Shown here: piece by piece, positions 1 through 9,148 of the stretch
How the letters are laid out: every line of letters begins with the position of its first letter
Position numbering within the stretch: the first letter of the stretch is position 1
Assembly: GCA_021788095.1 (NCBI GenBank)
Contig: JAJYLB010000003.1
Location: 124,001-188,000, forward strand
Reading direction: 5' to 3'
Source: Acidobacteriota bacterium
GTDB lineage: Bacteria > Acidobacteriota > Terriglobia > Acidiferrales > UBA7541
Length of the DNA stretch: 64,000 nucleotides
Notes under the pieces: generated by a model
What the model saw: the letters and a program-made list of their open reading frames with translations, nothing else
The model's database searches: none
What the model was told of the DNA's origin: nothing
Program-made: the position numbers and the translations under genes

Positions 1-987
1 TCGCGAGGGATCGAAGTGGGCCTCGCCAAGCTCGGCGAAGTGCTCGAGCGGCGCGCGTGGGAATTCAAGGATACGCCGCAAATCGGTCGCACGCACGGCG
101 TCCATGCCGAGCCGATCACCTTCGGGCTCAAGCTGGCCAATTGGTACGACACGAACCGGCGCAACCAGGAGCGGTTCCGGCGCGCCGCGCGCGAGATGGA
201 AGCAGGCAAGATCTCCGGCGCGGTGGGAAACGCCGCCCACCTCGGCCCGGAAACGGAAGAGAAGATTTGCCGCCGGCTGGGCCTCGACCCGGCGCCCATC
301 GCTTCCCAGGTGATCGAGCGGGATCGCCACGCGCATTACCTCGACGGCCTGGCGCTCATCGCCGCCCAGCTCGAGCGGTTTGCGCTCGAGATTCGCCATT
401 TGCAGCGCACCGAAGTGCGCGAAGCCGAAGAGCCTTTCGGCGGCGAGCAGCGCGGCAGCTCCGCGATGCCCCACAAACGCAATCCCGTCGGCTGCGAGCA
501 GATCTGCGGCCTGGCGCGCGTGGTGCGAGCCAACGCGCAGGCGGCGCTCGAGAATGTCGCGCTCTGGCACGAGCGCGACATCTCGCACAGCTCGGTCGAG
601 CGCGTGATCCTGCCCGATTCGACGATACTGGTGGATTACGCCTTGGCGCGGATGGCGGGCATCCTCTCGAAAATGCGCGTATTCCCCGAGCGCATGCGCC
701 GGAACCTGGATTCGACGCACGGGCTGGTGTTTTCCGGAGTGCTGCTGCAAGACCTGGTGGAAGCCGGCGCGCCGCGCGACGACGCCTACCCATGGGTGCA
801 ACAGCACGCCATGGCGGCGTGGGAGAGCGATGGGGACTTCCGCGCGCTCGTCTCGGCCGACGAGCGCATCCGCGGCGCCCTGGGCGAGGCGGGCCTCGCT
901 CGCACGTTCGATCTGGGGCGCCAGCTTCGCTACGTGGACGCCATCTTCGCTCGAGTCTTCGGCAAGAAAGGGGCTGGCAGGACGTGA
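1..987 (+). CDS. purB: Adenylosuccinate lyase, 5' end cut by window edge
   Basis: Purine biosynthesis enzyme that releases fumarate from SAICAR and adenylosuccinate. The reading frame is open from base 1, so the gene starts left of the window; roughly the first 100 residues of a family protein of about 430 are missing. The fumarase/aspartase superfamily signature SSAMPHKRNP lies near bases 460-490, and the His-containing motif GRTHGVHAEP lies near 85-115. The C-terminal part contains the usual helical segment and ends at TGA. It converges on efp, with 75 bases between the two stops. Identity is firm from the signature plus full-length similarity in character; only the N-terminus is unseen. 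Confidence 0.95.
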   Translation, partial: SRGIEVGLAKLGEVLERRAWEFKDTPQIGRTHGVHAEPITFGLKLANWYDTNRRNQERFRRAAREMEAGKISGAVGNAAHLGPETEEKICRRLGLDPAPIASQVIERDRHAHYLDGLALIAAQLERFALEIRHLQRTEVREAEEPFGGEQRGSSAMPHKRNPVGCEQICGLARVVRANAQAALENVALWHERDISHSSVERVILPDSTILVDYALARMAGILSKMRVFPERMRRNLDSTHGLVFSGVLLQDLVEAGAPRDDAYPWVQQHAMAAWESDGDFRALVSADERIRGALGEAGLARTFDLGRQLRYVDAIFARVFGKKGAGRT

Positions 988-1009
988 TAGGGAGCTGCGA
1001 AAGGCCCAT

Positions 1010-1031
1010 GAAATCTTCGTTCAGGATGACA
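1010..1031 (-). repeat. Dispersed TGTCATCCTGAA-type repeat copy
   Basis: Read on the minus strand this is TGTCATCCTGAACGAAGATTTC, a variant of a short dispersed repeat also present at 4425-4450 and 8043-8086. It sits between the convergent ends of purB and efp. It may act as a weak stem or be a degenerate mobile palindrome; no function is visible. Confidence 0.5.
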
Positions 1032-1062
1032 GCCCTAATGCGGAATGCGCGCCAGGTGTGGG

Positions 1063-1623
1063 TTATCCCTGCGAGCGCTGCACGTACCGAGCTTCGCTCG
1101 TGTCGACCCGGACCTTGTCTCCCACGTTGATGAAGGGCGGAACCTGAATCGTCAGGCCGGTTTCGAGCTTCGCCGGCTTCATCACCGAGCTGGCCGTGGC
1201 CTTCTGGATGCCCGGCTCGGTCTCGACCACCGCCAAATCCACCGTATCGGGGAGTTCGACGCCAATCGGCTTGCTTTCGAAAAATTCCAGCTTCACGGGC
1301 AGGTTCGGCACGAGGAATTCCACGGCTTCGCCCAGCAGCTCGCTGGTGAGCGCGATCTGCTCGTAATTTTCCAGATTCATGAAGTGGTAGCCCTGGGCGT
1401 CGTTGTAGAGGAATTCGAAATCGATTTCGTCGAGAATCGCCCGGTCCACCGAATCCTCGGCGCGGAACTTGTAATCGATGATGGCGCCGGTGCGGAGATT
1501 GCGCATTCGGGTCTGCATCGCGCCCCGCTTGTTGCCCGGGGTACGGTGCTCGACGCTGAAGACGGAATACAAATCGCCTTCGTGCTGAATGATCATGCCA
1601 GGACGCAGTTGCGTTGCTTTCAT
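1063..1623 (-). CDS. efp: Translation elongation factor P
   Basis: Ribosome-binding factor that relieves stalling at polyproline stretches. The protein is 186 aa, the normal length for bacterial EF-P, with an N-terminal KOW-like domain followed by two OB domains. The loop that reaches the peptidyl-transferase centre reads TPGNKRGAMQ, with Lys32 near the position that is modified in other EF-Ps. Whether it is modified cannot be told from sequence. The ATG at 1621-1623 is chosen because the family starts with a short MxxTxLRxGM segment; a purine-rich GAGGA directly precedes it. The reading frame stays open for another 1.2 kb upstream, but that part has no EF-P similarity and is antisense to the permease gene. 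Confidence 0.95.
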   Translation of the reverse strand: MKATQLRPGMIIQHEGDLYSVFSVEHRTPGNKRGAMQTRMRNLRTGAIIDYKFRAEDSVDRAILDEIDFEFLYNDAQGYHFMNLENYEQIALTSELLGEAVEFLVPNLPVKLEFFESKPIGVELPDTVDLAVVETEPGIQKATASSVMKPAKLETGLTIQVPPFINVGDKVRVDTSEARYVQRSQG

Positions 1624-1701
1624 TCCTCGGTAGCTCCCGGAAAACCTGCGGCGCTTCGCGCAGGGGGAATGCGCGGAATCGGCTTTCTTGAAACCGCAAC
1701 C

Positions 1702-1731
1702 ATTATAAATGCCGGGCGAAAGTCGGGTCAA
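1702..1731 (-). promoter_or_regulatory. Predicted sigma-70 promoter of efp
   Basis: On the minus strand a TTGACC -35 box (1726-1731) and a perfect TATAAT -10 box (1702-1707) are separated by 18 bases. The predicted start site near 1695 gives a leader of about 70 bases ahead of efp. Confidence 0.7.
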
Positions 1732-1866
1732 ACCCCCAACCCCCGAACGGCGCCGTTTCCCGCTCACTCCCTCGAAGCTTATACTGGACGCATCGGGGGC
1801 GCGAAGCAGGACTCTTGACTCCGTAGTCTTCCGACAGGGTTTTGCAGGCGAAAGCGAGGTCCCGGG

Positions 1867-4377
1867 ATGAAGAATCTCCTCGTCCAAATCTGGCGGGATC
1901 TCCAATTCGCTCTTCGCAGCCTCAACAAGGACCGGCGATTCACGCTGCTGGCCGTCCTCGCGCTGGCGCTGGGCATCGGCTCGGTCACGGTGATCTTCAG
2001 CGCCGTCTATGGCGTGGTCATCGACACCTTCCCCTACGCGCATTACGACCGCATGGTGAGCTTTTCGATCGACCCCATTGGCCAGCCGCCCGGCAGGGGG
2101 CGGGAAGAACTCTCCATTCCCGAATTTCTCGATTACCGGAAGGACAACAGCGTCTTCGTGGATATGGAAGGCGGAACAGGCATCCCGGCGCTCCACTGGA
2201 CGCACGACGGCCAGACGACGCAGTGGACCGATACCGACGAAACCGCCAACGGTTACGAGTTCCTGGGCGTGAAGCCTCTCATCGGCCGCCTGATCACCCC
2301 CGCGGACACCAAGCCCGGCGCGCAGCACGTCTTCATGATGACCTACAAGGTCTGGAAGGATCAGTTTAACGGCGATCCCAAGATCGTCGGCAAGATCTTC
2401 GACCTGAGCGGCACGCCCTATCAGCTCATCGCCATCATGCCGCCCCGGTTCCGGCCTGGCTGGACGCAAATTTTCATCGCCTTCCCCATGGATCGCGCCG
2501 CGATCGCCAACGATCCCAACCTCAAGGACGCCTACGTCTGGCCGCTTGGGATGCTCAAGCCCGGCGTGACGATTCCTCAAGCCGCCGCGAACCTCGATAT
2601 CGTCGCGCACCAACTCGCGAAAGTTTACCCGCACAGGTACCCGAAGCAGTTTCGCGTCACGGCGCGCTCTTTCCAGGCGCGCGTCACGCCCATGTTCACG
2701 AATATTCTCCCTCCCCTGCTCGGCGCCGTCGCTCTGCTGCTCCTGATCGCCTGCACCAACGTTGCGAACCTGTTGCTTTCCCGCGCTACCGCGCGCGATC
2801 GTGAAATCGCCTTGCGCGCCTGCGTGGGCGCGACGCACGGGCGCCTGATCCGCCAGTTGCTGGTGGAAAGCTTCGTCCTCGCCGCCGCCGGTTGCGCCGC
2901 TGGATGCTTGTTTGCCTGGCTCGGCATCCGGGAACTCGTTCCGCTCATCCCCTACGACAGCTTCCCCCAGGAATCGGTGATCCGGCTAAACGGAATCGTT
3001 CTCGCCGCCGCGCTGGGAGTGGCGTTTTTGGCGACCATCCTTTGCGGGCTCGTTCCCGCGATTCACGCCGTCGTCGGGCCGCTCCATCCGCGGCTTTCGG
3101 GCTCGGGCATGGGCTCGGCCGCCGGCCTGCGCCACGCCAAACTGCGCTCCGCCCTCGTCATCGCTGAAATCGGCCTCGCCATCGTACTTCTCACGGGCGC
3201 CGGGCTCTTGCTGCGCACCTTCTTCAGCATGACCCACCAGGACTTGGGCTACGATCCGAGAGCGCTCCTCGGTCTCAACATGAATATCCCGGCGGGCCAA
3301 TATGACTCCGCCGCGCAACGGACAACCTTTTTCCAGGAATTACTCCGTAGGGCGCGAGCGACGCCCGGTGTTTTGTATGCGAGCCCGAATGGTGGCGACT
3401 ACAGCGAAATCAACGTGACCGGCGGCGCCGTCCATTCGGTCGAGTGGCGCTCGGGTGTCTTCACGGTAGGCAAGGACTATTTCGACATTGCTAACCAGCA
3501 TTTGCTCGAGGGACGTACCTTTACGTCCGAAGACGTTTTCGCAAGCCGCAAGGTGGCCGTGGTGAATGAGACTTTCGCCCGAAGTTTCCTCTCGAAGGGC
3601 GATCCCCTGGGACAAAAAATAGACTTCGCGGATTACGACCACTATCTCGAGCATCCGCCATTCGAAAAGCCCGCCAGCGCCCCTCCCGCCGTAAAGCCGC
3701 CCGCGCACACCTACTTCGATGTGGTGGGAATTGTTTCCGACAGGAAGTCCCCCTATTTCGGCCCGGGCAACGCCCCACTCGAGCCGGAGGCGTACGTTCC
3801 TTGGACGGTTGCGCCGGAAAACTCGAGCGACCTGTTGGTCCGGACCCGCGGGAATGCCGACCGGGTCTCGAACGCCCTTGTCCAGCAGGTATGGGCCATC
3901 GACCCGGATATCGGCATGGGAGACTCGCAAACCGGGCAAACCGTATCCGTGGGGGACCAATTCACCAAATATCTTTACGCCCAGCCGGAATTCGAGTTTG
4001 TGATGCTTTCGACGTTCGCTGCGGTCGGCCTGCTGCTGGTAATGATCGGCGTCTATAGCGTGATGGCCTATAACGTCGCTCTGCAGACTCACGACATCGG
4101 CATCCGCATGGCGCTCGGCGCGCAGCGAGCCGACATCCTGCGGTCCGTCCTGCGCAAAGGAGGAATCCTGATCGCTTGCGGCGTCGGTCTGGGAGTCTTC
4201 GGCGCCTGGGGCGCCACGCGCCTGATCCGCAACGAGCTCTGGCGCGTCAAGCCGACTGACCCCTGGACGTTCGCTGGCGCCGTGCTCGTCGTCATTCTCA
4301 CCGGCGTGCTCGCTTGCCTCGTCCCCGCGCGCCGCGCCGCGGAAGTCGATCCGCTGACCGCACTCCGTCATGAGTAA
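1867..4377 (+). CDS. ADOP-family FtsX-like permease (MacB-type, no ATPase)
   Basis: Large inner-membrane permease of 836 aa resembling two MacB/FtsX permease units in one chain, the layout called acidobacterial duplicated orphan permease. The N-terminus has a basic stretch and a first membrane helix (about residues 27-50), then a periplasmic MacB-type core domain. Membrane segments follow around residues 275-300, 330-350 and 370-395. A second unit has a helix near 425-445, another periplasmic domain, and three C-terminal helices (about 710-830). No ATP-binding gene is adjacent, which is why the family is called orphan. Substrate is unknown. Start ATG at 1867 is preceded by a GAGG within the usual distance. 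Confidence 0.9.
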   Translation: MKNLLVQIWRDLQFALRSLNKDRRFTLLAVLALALGIGSVTVIFSAVYGVVIDTFPYAHYDRMVSFSIDPIGQPPGRGREELSIPEFLDYRKDNSVFVDMEGGTGIPALHWTHDGQTTQWTDTDETANGYEFLGVKPLIGRLITPADTKPGAQHVFMMTYKVWKDQFNGDPKIVGKIFDLSGTPYQLIAIMPPRFRPGWTQIFIAFPMDRAAIANDPNLKDAYVWPLGMLKPGVTIPQAAANLDIVAHQLAKVYPHRYPKQFRVTARSFQARVTPMFTNILPPLLGAVALLLLIACTNVANLLLSRATARDREIALRACVGATHGRLIRQLLVESFVLAAAGCAAGCLFAWLGIRELVPLIPYDSFPQESVIRLNGIVLAAALGVAFLATILCGLVPAIHAVVGPLHPRLSGSGMGSAAGLRHAKLRSALVIAEIGLAIVLLTGAGLLLRTFFSMTHQDLGYDPRALLGLNMNIPAGQYDSAAQRTTFFQELLRRARATPGVLYASPNGGDYSEINVTGGAVHSVEWRSGVFTVGKDYFDIANQHLLEGRTFTSEDVFASRKVAVVNETFARSFLSKGDPLGQKIDFADYDHYLEHPPFEKPASAPPAVKPPAHTYFDVVGIVSDRKSPYFGPGNAPLEPEAYVPWTVAPENSSDLLVRTRGNADRVSNALVQQVWAIDPDIGMGDSQTGQTVSVGDQFTKYLYAQPEFEFVMLSTFAAVGLLLVMIGVYSVMAYNVALQTHDIGIRMALGAQRADILRSVLRKGGILIACGVGLGVFGAWGATRLIRNELWRVKPTDPWTFAGAVLVVILTGVLACLVPARRAAEVDPLTALRHE

Positions 4378-4403
4378 GCGGGGAATCGACCAGAGTAAGT
4401 TCG

Positions 4404-4450
4404 AAGATGACACTTTGCCTTAGGTGTCATCTTGAGCGAAGCGAAGGATC
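4404..4450. repeat. Hairpin plus dispersed TGTCAT repeat after the permease gene
   Basis: A perfect 10-base inverted repeat (AAGATGACAC at 4404-4413, GTGTCATCTT at 4424-4433) with a 10-base loop starts 26 bases after the permease stop. The right arm begins a TGTCATCTTGAGCGAAGCG repeat running to 4450. It could fold in the transcript as a transcript-end hairpin, but no T-run follows, so I call it a repeat rather than a terminator. Confidence 0.65.
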
Positions 4451-4591
4451 CCTCCGACTCTCCGCAAGACTTCTCCAAACGGCCGAATCCTGGCGAGCAG
4501 TCGGGACTCGAAGCGCGTGCAGGCGGGCCCGGCGAAAGCCCTGTGCTATCATCCGCTGAGGAACACACATTCCCGCATCGAGGAGCCAGTT

Positions 4592-5545
4592 TTGGCCGCG
4601 CGCATTCTGAATGGAACCGCCATCCGCGACGAGATTTACAAGGAGCTGGAATCCGAAATCGCCTCGCTCGCCGCCGCAGGCGTGCGGCCGGGCCTCGCCG
4701 CCGTGCTCGTGGGCGACAACCCGGCTTCGAAACTCTACGTGAACAGCAAGATCGCCGCTTGCGGCAAGCTCGGACTCGCCAGCTTCCTCCTCACGCCCCC
4801 GGCAACGATCTCGACCGAAGGCCTGCTCGACGTCGTCGCCGACCTCAATCGCCGTGACGATATCGATGGCATCCTCGTACAAATGCCGCTGCCCAAACAG
4901 GTGGATGCGAAGAGAATCCTGGATGCCGTCGATCCGGCCAAGGACGTGGACGGCTTTCATCCGGAAAACGTCGGCCGGCTCGTTGCGGCCCGGCCGCGGC
5001 TGGTGGCTTGCACGCCGGCGGGGGTGATGGAGATCCTGCGCCGGAGCGGGATTCCTGTCGAAGGCGCCCACGCCGTGGTGCTGGGCCGAAGCGACATCGT
5101 GGGCAAGCCGATGGCTCTGCTCCTGCTCCACGCGAACGCCACGGTCACCGTCTGCCATTCGAAAACGCGCGACTTGGCCGGCACCGCCCGCCGGGCCGAC
5201 ATCCTGGTGGCGGCCATGGGCCGCGCAGCCATGGTCACGAGCGAATACATTCGCCCGGGCGCGACGGTGATTGACGTCGGCCAAAACGTCTTGAGTGCGG
5301 CGGAAGATGTCGAGCGCATCTTCGCCAAGTTCCCCGAAAAGCTGGATGCGTTTCGCAAGAAGGGCACCGTGCTCGTCGGCGACGTTCATCCCGAAGTGGT
5401 CGAAACCGCCGGCGCCTATACCCCCGTTCCCGGCGGCGTGGGTCCGCTGACGATTGCGATGCTGATGAGCAACACGGTGCGTGCAGCCCGCCTCCGCCGC
5501 GGCTCCGGTCAAAACCGCGGCCACGCGGCCCGCTCGAGTTCCTGA
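4592..5545 (+). CDS. folD: Bifunctional methylenetetrahydrofolate dehydrogenase/cyclohydrolase
   Basis: Interconverts 5,10-methylene-, methenyl- and 10-formyl-tetrahydrofolate in one-carbon metabolism. Product is 317 aa. Visible family motifs are the YVNSK segment with the catalytic Lys (about residue 50), GILVQMPLP, the DVDGFHPENVGRL segment, the Rossmann loop VVLGRSDIVGKP and the C-terminal PVPGGVGPLTIAML. I choose the TTG at 4592 because AGGAG lies six bases upstream and the protein then begins MAARILNG, as in the family; an upstream GTG at 4517 would add 25 unrelated residues. The TGA stop overlaps the coaE start by one base (TGATG), so the two are probably translated together. Confidence 0.95.
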   Translation: MAARILNGTAIRDEIYKELESEIASLAAAGVRPGLAAVLVGDNPASKLYVNSKIAACGKLGLASFLLTPPATISTEGLLDVVADLNRRDDIDGILVQMPLPKQVDAKRILDAVDPAKDVDGFHPENVGRLVAARPRLVACTPAGVMEILRRSGIPVEGAHAVVLGRSDIVGKPMALLLLHANATVTVCHSKTRDLAGTARRADILVAAMGRAAMVTSEYIRPGATVIDVGQNVLSAAEDVERIFAKFPEKLDAFRKKGTVLVGDVHPEVVETAGAYTPVPGGVGPLTIAMLMSNTVRAARLRRGSGQNRGHAARSSS

Positions 5546-6171
5546 TGCTGCGCATCGGGCTGACCGGGGGCCTCGGGTCGGGAAAGTCCACGGTCGCGGA
5601 GATGCTTCGAGAATCGGGCGTGCCAATCGTCGAAGCCGACGCCGTCGCCCATGAAATGATTCGGCGCGGAGGTCCCGCCTACGCCGAAATCGTCTCGATC
5701 TTCGGGACCGGGATCCTTCTCCCTGGCGGCGAGATCGATCGCAAGAAGCTCGCCGATGCCGCCTTCCTCTCCCAGGAAAAACTCGCCCGGCTGGATGGGA
5801 TCGTGCATCCCCACGTGCTCGAACGAATCGGCCGCTGGCTCGGCGAGCGGGAGCGGGAAGGCGCCGCGGTCGCCGTAGTAGAAGCGCCGCTGCTGGTGGA
5901 GACGGGGTATCACCGGCGACTCGACCGGCTCGTGGTCGTCTGGTGCCGGCCGGAGCAGCAGGCGGAACGCCTCCGCCTCCGCGGCATGAGCCAGGAAGAC
6001 GCCGAGCGCCGTGCCGCCGTGCAAATGCCTCTCGAGGAGAAAAAACGCTTGGCGGACGACACAATCGATAATTCCGGAGCGCTCGACGAAACCCGCCGCC
6101 AAGTCGCGCGGTTAGTGGGAGAATGGAAACAGGTGGCAAAGGAAAGCCGGCAAGCGGCGAAAGAGGACTGA
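5545..6171 (+). CDS. coaE: Dephospho-CoA kinase
   Basis: Last step of coenzyme A synthesis: phosphorylates the ribose 3'-OH of dephospho-CoA. 208 aa, normal length. The P-loop GGLGSGKST is at residues 8-16, followed by the VEADAVAH segment and a lid region with ARLDGIVHP. The C-terminal tail DDTIDNSG is typical of the family. It overlaps folD by one base and is followed four bases later by the HtrA-like protease gene, so folD-coaE-htrA look like one transcription unit. Confidence 0.95.
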   Translation: MLRIGLTGGLGSGKSTVAEMLRESGVPIVEADAVAHEMIRRGGPAYAEIVSIFGTGILLPGGEIDRKKLADAAFLSQEKLARLDGIVHPHVLERIGRWLGEREREGAAVAVVEAPLLVETGYHRRLDRLVVVWCRPEQQAERLRLRGMSQEDAERRAAVQMPLEEKKRLADDTIDNSGALDETRRQVARLVGEWKQVAKESRQAAKED

Positions 6172-6175
6172 CTGG

Positions 6176-7342
6176 ATGACGATGGAGAGGAAGAATCCCT
6201 GGCGCTGGTTAGCCGTCGCCGCGCTCATCGCGCTGGCGGCGTTCTGGGCAGGCGCGCGCTGGAATGGGCGGCCGCCCGCCGAAGTGGATGCGCGTACCGC
6301 CGAGGCGCCGCTGCCTCCGCCGCCCCCGGGGCCCGAAATCCTCACGCCGGAAGAGCAGGTGAACGTACGAATCTACCGCCAGGCCGCTCCTTCCGTAGCC
6401 AATATCATTACCCGCGCCGTTCAATACGATTTCTTCATGGATCCCGTTCCCGTGGAAGGAGCGGGCTCGGGCTTCGCGATCGATAACGACGGTCATATCT
6501 TGACGAATCGTCACGTGATCGCCGGAGCGAGTTCGATCGAAGTCATTCTCGGCAACCATCGCCGGTTCTCCGCGCGTCTGGTCGGCGCGGACGACCGGAA
6601 CGACATCGCCCTGCTCAAAATCGATCCCGGCGACTTGAAGCTTACGCCTCTGGTCTTGGGCGATTCCTCGAAACTCGAAGTTGGCCAGCGGGTTCTCGCC
6701 ATCGGCAATCCGTTCGGTTTCCAGAGCACGCTGGTCACCGGCGTGGTGAGCGCGCTTGGGCGAACCGTGCGCACCGCCGAGAACACCTTCATCGAAAACG
6801 CCATCCAAACCGACGCGCCCATCAACCGCGGGAATTCCGGCGGGCCGATGCTGGATACCCAGGGCCGGGTCGTGGGCATCGATACGGCGATCTACTCTCC
6901 CTCCGGCACGGCGGGAATCACCGGCATCGGCTTCGCCATCCCCATCAACACCGCCCGGCGCGTGGTTGACGACTTGCTGCGCTACGGACACGTGCGCCGC
7001 GGAACGCTGGGAATCGAGTATGCGTATCCGCTGGGACCGCGCTTGGCGCAGGCGCTTGGACTTCCCGTCCAGAGCGGCTTGCTGATCGAAGAGGTGCGGC
7101 CCGGTAGCCCGGCGGCGCAGGCGGGCCTACGCGGCGGCGACAGGACGGCCATGGTGGGATTCGAACAGGTGCTGATCGGCGGCGACGTCCTCACGGCTTT
7201 CGACGGCCAGCCAGTTCGAGATGAAGTGGATTTGGAGATGGCGCTGAACGACAAGCGGCCTGGCCAGCGGGCGCAATTGACGATCTATCGCGGCAGCCGA
7301 AAGCTGGAACTGACCGTCACCCTCGGCCAATCGCAATCGTGA
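6176..7342 (+). CDS. HtrA/DegP-type periplasmic serine protease with one PDZ domain
   Basis: Membrane-anchored quality-control protease, 388 aa. A single N-terminal helix (about residues 10-27) followed by a Pro-rich linker suggests an anchored periplasmic enzyme of the DegS/HtrA kind. The trypsin-like triad is visible: His in TNRHVIAG, Asp in DDRNDIALLKI and Ser in NRGNSGGPM. One PDZ domain follows from about residue 275 to the end. An odd point is a short insertion in the PDZ (GGDRTAMVGFEQV) before the GGDVLTAFDG segment. The ATG at 6176 is favoured over 6182 by its distance from AGAGGA. Confidence 0.92.
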   Translation: MTMERKNPWRWLAVAALIALAAFWAGARWNGRPPAEVDARTAEAPLPPPPPGPEILTPEEQVNVRIYRQAAPSVANIITRAVQYDFFMDPVPVEGAGSGFAIDNDGHILTNRHVIAGASSIEVILGNHRRFSARLVGADDRNDIALLKIDPGDLKLTPLVLGDSSKLEVGQRVLAIGNPFGFQSTLVTGVVSALGRTVRTAENTFIENAIQTDAPINRGNSGGPMLDTQGRVVGIDTAIYSPSGTAGITGIGFAIPINTARRVVDDLLRYGHVRRGTLGIEYAYPLGPRLAQALGLPVQSGLLIEEVRPGSPAAQAGLRGGDRTAMVGFEQVLIGGDVLTAFDGQPVRDEVDLEMALNDKRPGQRAQLTIYRGSRKLELTVTLGQSQS

Positions 7343-7366
7343 CAGCATTGGTAGAATGGGCGAGCG

Positions 7367-7939
7367 ATGCTCACCGACCGCGAGCCGCGCAAATCGGCCC
7401 TGCTCGCCGATTTCGTAAAGAGCGACCAGAACCGAATTCTCACCCTCCCCGAGGACAACTGCTTCGTGGCGATGGCCGGGCCTATCGAGTCTTCCCTCGA
7501 GAGCGCAGCGGCCGCTTCCGTCCGTCTGGCCTCCGGCGAATTTCTCGGCGCCCTGGCGGCTTTCTACCAGGTCGAGCCGCCGCTCATCCGCGTGCTCGCC
7601 GCCAGGCCGCTGCGCACGCGGGAAGGGGGATGGTCGACGGAACTCTTCGGCGATTACGATCGCGAATCCAAGTCGATTCGCGTCTGGATGCGAACGGCCG
7701 TCCAAAAGCGCGTCACCTCGTATGGAACTTTCCTGAGCACGCTCTGCCACGAGTTCTGCCATCACCTCGACGTTCAACTCTGGCGCTATCACGACACCTG
7801 GCACACGCGCGGGTTCTACGAGCGCACCGCAGCCCTCTACCATCACGCGCGGGGAACGCCGGCGAAACGATTGTTTTGGATTGGGATGCCCCGCCGGCGC
7901 TGGCGCATCGACTGGCTGCGCACCAATCGCGGGTTCTGA
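7367..7939 (+). CDS. Putative zinc metallopeptidase with HExxH motif
   Basis: 190-aa protein with no signal peptide. Residues 128-132 read HEFCH, followed by HLD, a zinc-binding HExxH motif. Further His residues at about 143 and 146 (YHDTWHTRG) could give the third ligand, as in SprT-like or minigluzincin-type peptidases. The segment just before it (RVWMRTA...TFLSTLCHEFCH) has the beta-strand-then-helix look of that fold. It lies 24 bases downstream of the HtrA-like gene on the same strand, so it may share its transcript. The family is not named with confidence; substrate unknown. Confidence 0.75.
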   Translation: MLTDREPRKSALLADFVKSDQNRILTLPEDNCFVAMAGPIESSLESAAAASVRLASGEFLGALAAFYQVEPPLIRVLAARPLRTREGGWSTELFGDYDRESKSIRVWMRTAVQKRVTSYGTFLSTLCHEFCHHLDVQLWRYHDTWHTRGFYERTAALYHHARGTPAKRLFWIGMPRRRWRIDWLRTNRGF

Positions 7940-8042
7940 ACTGCGGCCCCGACGCAGGCTCCCGGCGGTCGAGGCTTATCGGCGGTTGAGATCCTTCACG
8001 TCGAGCGGGGGCGGACGAGAAACCCCTCCGCTCAGGCCCTGT

Positions 8043-8086
8043 TGTCATTCTGAGTCCCGGTGCAGTTCACCGGGACGAAGAATCTC
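8043..8086. repeat. TGTCATTCTGAG dispersed repeat with internal hairpin
   Basis: Starts TGTCATTCTGAG and contains a perfect 9-base stem GTCCCGGTG/CACCGGGAC with a 5-base loop (8054-8076), followed by GAAGAATCTC. A related stem GTCCCGG...ACCGGGACGAAG occurs at 56620-56647 and the outer sequence matches the copy at 4425-4450. It lies between two convergent genes, so it might also end transcription from either side. Confidence 0.65.
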
Positions 8087-8182
8087 TCCGGGCTCGGGCC
8101 TCAGGAAGTCGCCCGTCGAGTGCGCGGGGGGCCGGAGAGGCGCCGGAGGGATTCTTCGGCCGGCACGGCTTTCATCGGAAAT

Positions 8183-9148
8183 TCAGCGCACGGAATACAC
8201 AATCAGTGCAGCCAGCCCGGCGAACCAAGCCCAGAAGAAGACCATCCAACCGCGGGGCGTCCCCTTGGCTTGGCGGAAGGGAGTGGACCAACTTCCCGGA
8301 GGACGCAGGCCGCGGCCCATGGCCGTGAGCCGGCGCCCGCCGATGAAAGTGGTTAGGACTTGCCCGAGCCAAATGGCGAGGATGATACCGACGAGCAGCC
8401 AAATAGCCCACGGGGTCGCGGCGACGAGGGGCCAGCCGTGTAAGAGAGCGTAGCTGGCGAGCACGGCGACCACAACCCATTGGAACGCGGTCATCCAGCG
8501 GACCCCGTAGCGGCGGCTTTCCTCAACCCATCGTTGATGCTCTTCGGGACGGTCGGCGGGCAGAGGCGGAAGGCCGATGCGGACTGCCCCGATGGCGAGG
8601 AAGAAAAGCCCCATCACGGTATACGTCATCACCGCAGGCGCGAACCAATCGACGCGGGCGTCTCCGCGGAGGAGGAGGAGAAGCCAGCTCGCAACGATGA
8701 TTGCAGCCATGACGGCTTCGCCGGGCAAGGAAAAATAATCGCGCAGCCGGCGCGATTCGAGCGAGATGGCGACGCGCGATTCGACGGGCGGGCTCGCTCC
8801 GAGCTTGGCGCGGGCATAGGCCCCGAACCCAAGGAGGGCAGCCGTGTGCAGAACCGCAACGCCGCCGGCCCAGAGTGGCAAGAGGAGCCACCGGCCCGAG
8901 ATCAGTATGGCGATCAGGGCCAGCGCCAGGATCACGTTCACGCTGAGAATCAACGCGCGGTAGCGCCCGAGCCATCGCGCCCCGGCGCCCTGGTAGAACC
9001 CGGGCGGCACCTCGATTCCCAAAAAGAATCCCGTGCCGTTTTTCAACGGCGTGTCCCAGAAAAACAGCTTGAAGGCAGCGGCCTGGGCAGCGACGATCAA
9101 TCCCGTGACAAGAAGCAGGGTCCATGCAGCCTGGCTGTGCTGGATCAT
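8183..9148 (-). CDS. Multi-pass membrane protein paired with GntR regulator
   Basis: 321 aa with about eight hydrophobic segments. The N-terminus resembles small DUF1648-like proteins: a helix is followed by a short extracytoplasmic stretch containing FFLGIEVPPGF. The rest alternates helices with Arg-rich cytoplasmic loops, one of them near LPADRPEEHQRW. No catalytic motif is visible. Its start overlaps the stop of the upstream GntR gene by four bases (ATGA), so it is translationally coupled and almost certainly the regulated target. YtrA-type GntR genes are commonly followed by membrane or ABC transporter genes; a role in envelope homeostasis is inference. Confidence 0.8.
   Translation of the reverse strand: MIQHSQAAWTLLLVTGLIVAAQAAAFKLFFWDTPLKNGTGFFLGIEVPPGFYQGAGARWLGRYRALILSVNVILALALIAILISGRWLLLPLWAGGVAVLHTAALLGFGAYARAKLGASPPVESRVAISLESRRLRDYFSLPGEAVMAAIIVASWLLLLLRGDARVDWFAPAVMTYTVMGLFFLAIGAVRIGLPPLPADRPEEHQRWVEESRRYGVRWMTAFQWVVVAVLASYALLHGWPLVAATPWAIWLLVGIILAIWLGQVLTTFIGGRRLTAMGRGLRPPGSWSTPFRQAKGTPRGWMVFFWAWFAGLAALIVYSVR

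Noticed and set aside
1063-2838. 591-aa minus-strand frame containing efp
   Set aside because: Only the last 186 residues resemble EF-P; the rest is antisense to the ADOP permease and lacks any domain pattern. Efp has its own promoter at 1702-1731.
7155-7170. GGGATTCGAACAGG, similar to the T-arm of a tRNA gene on the opposite strand
   Set aside because: It lies inside the PDZ part of the HtrA-like gene and no cloverleaf can be built around it.
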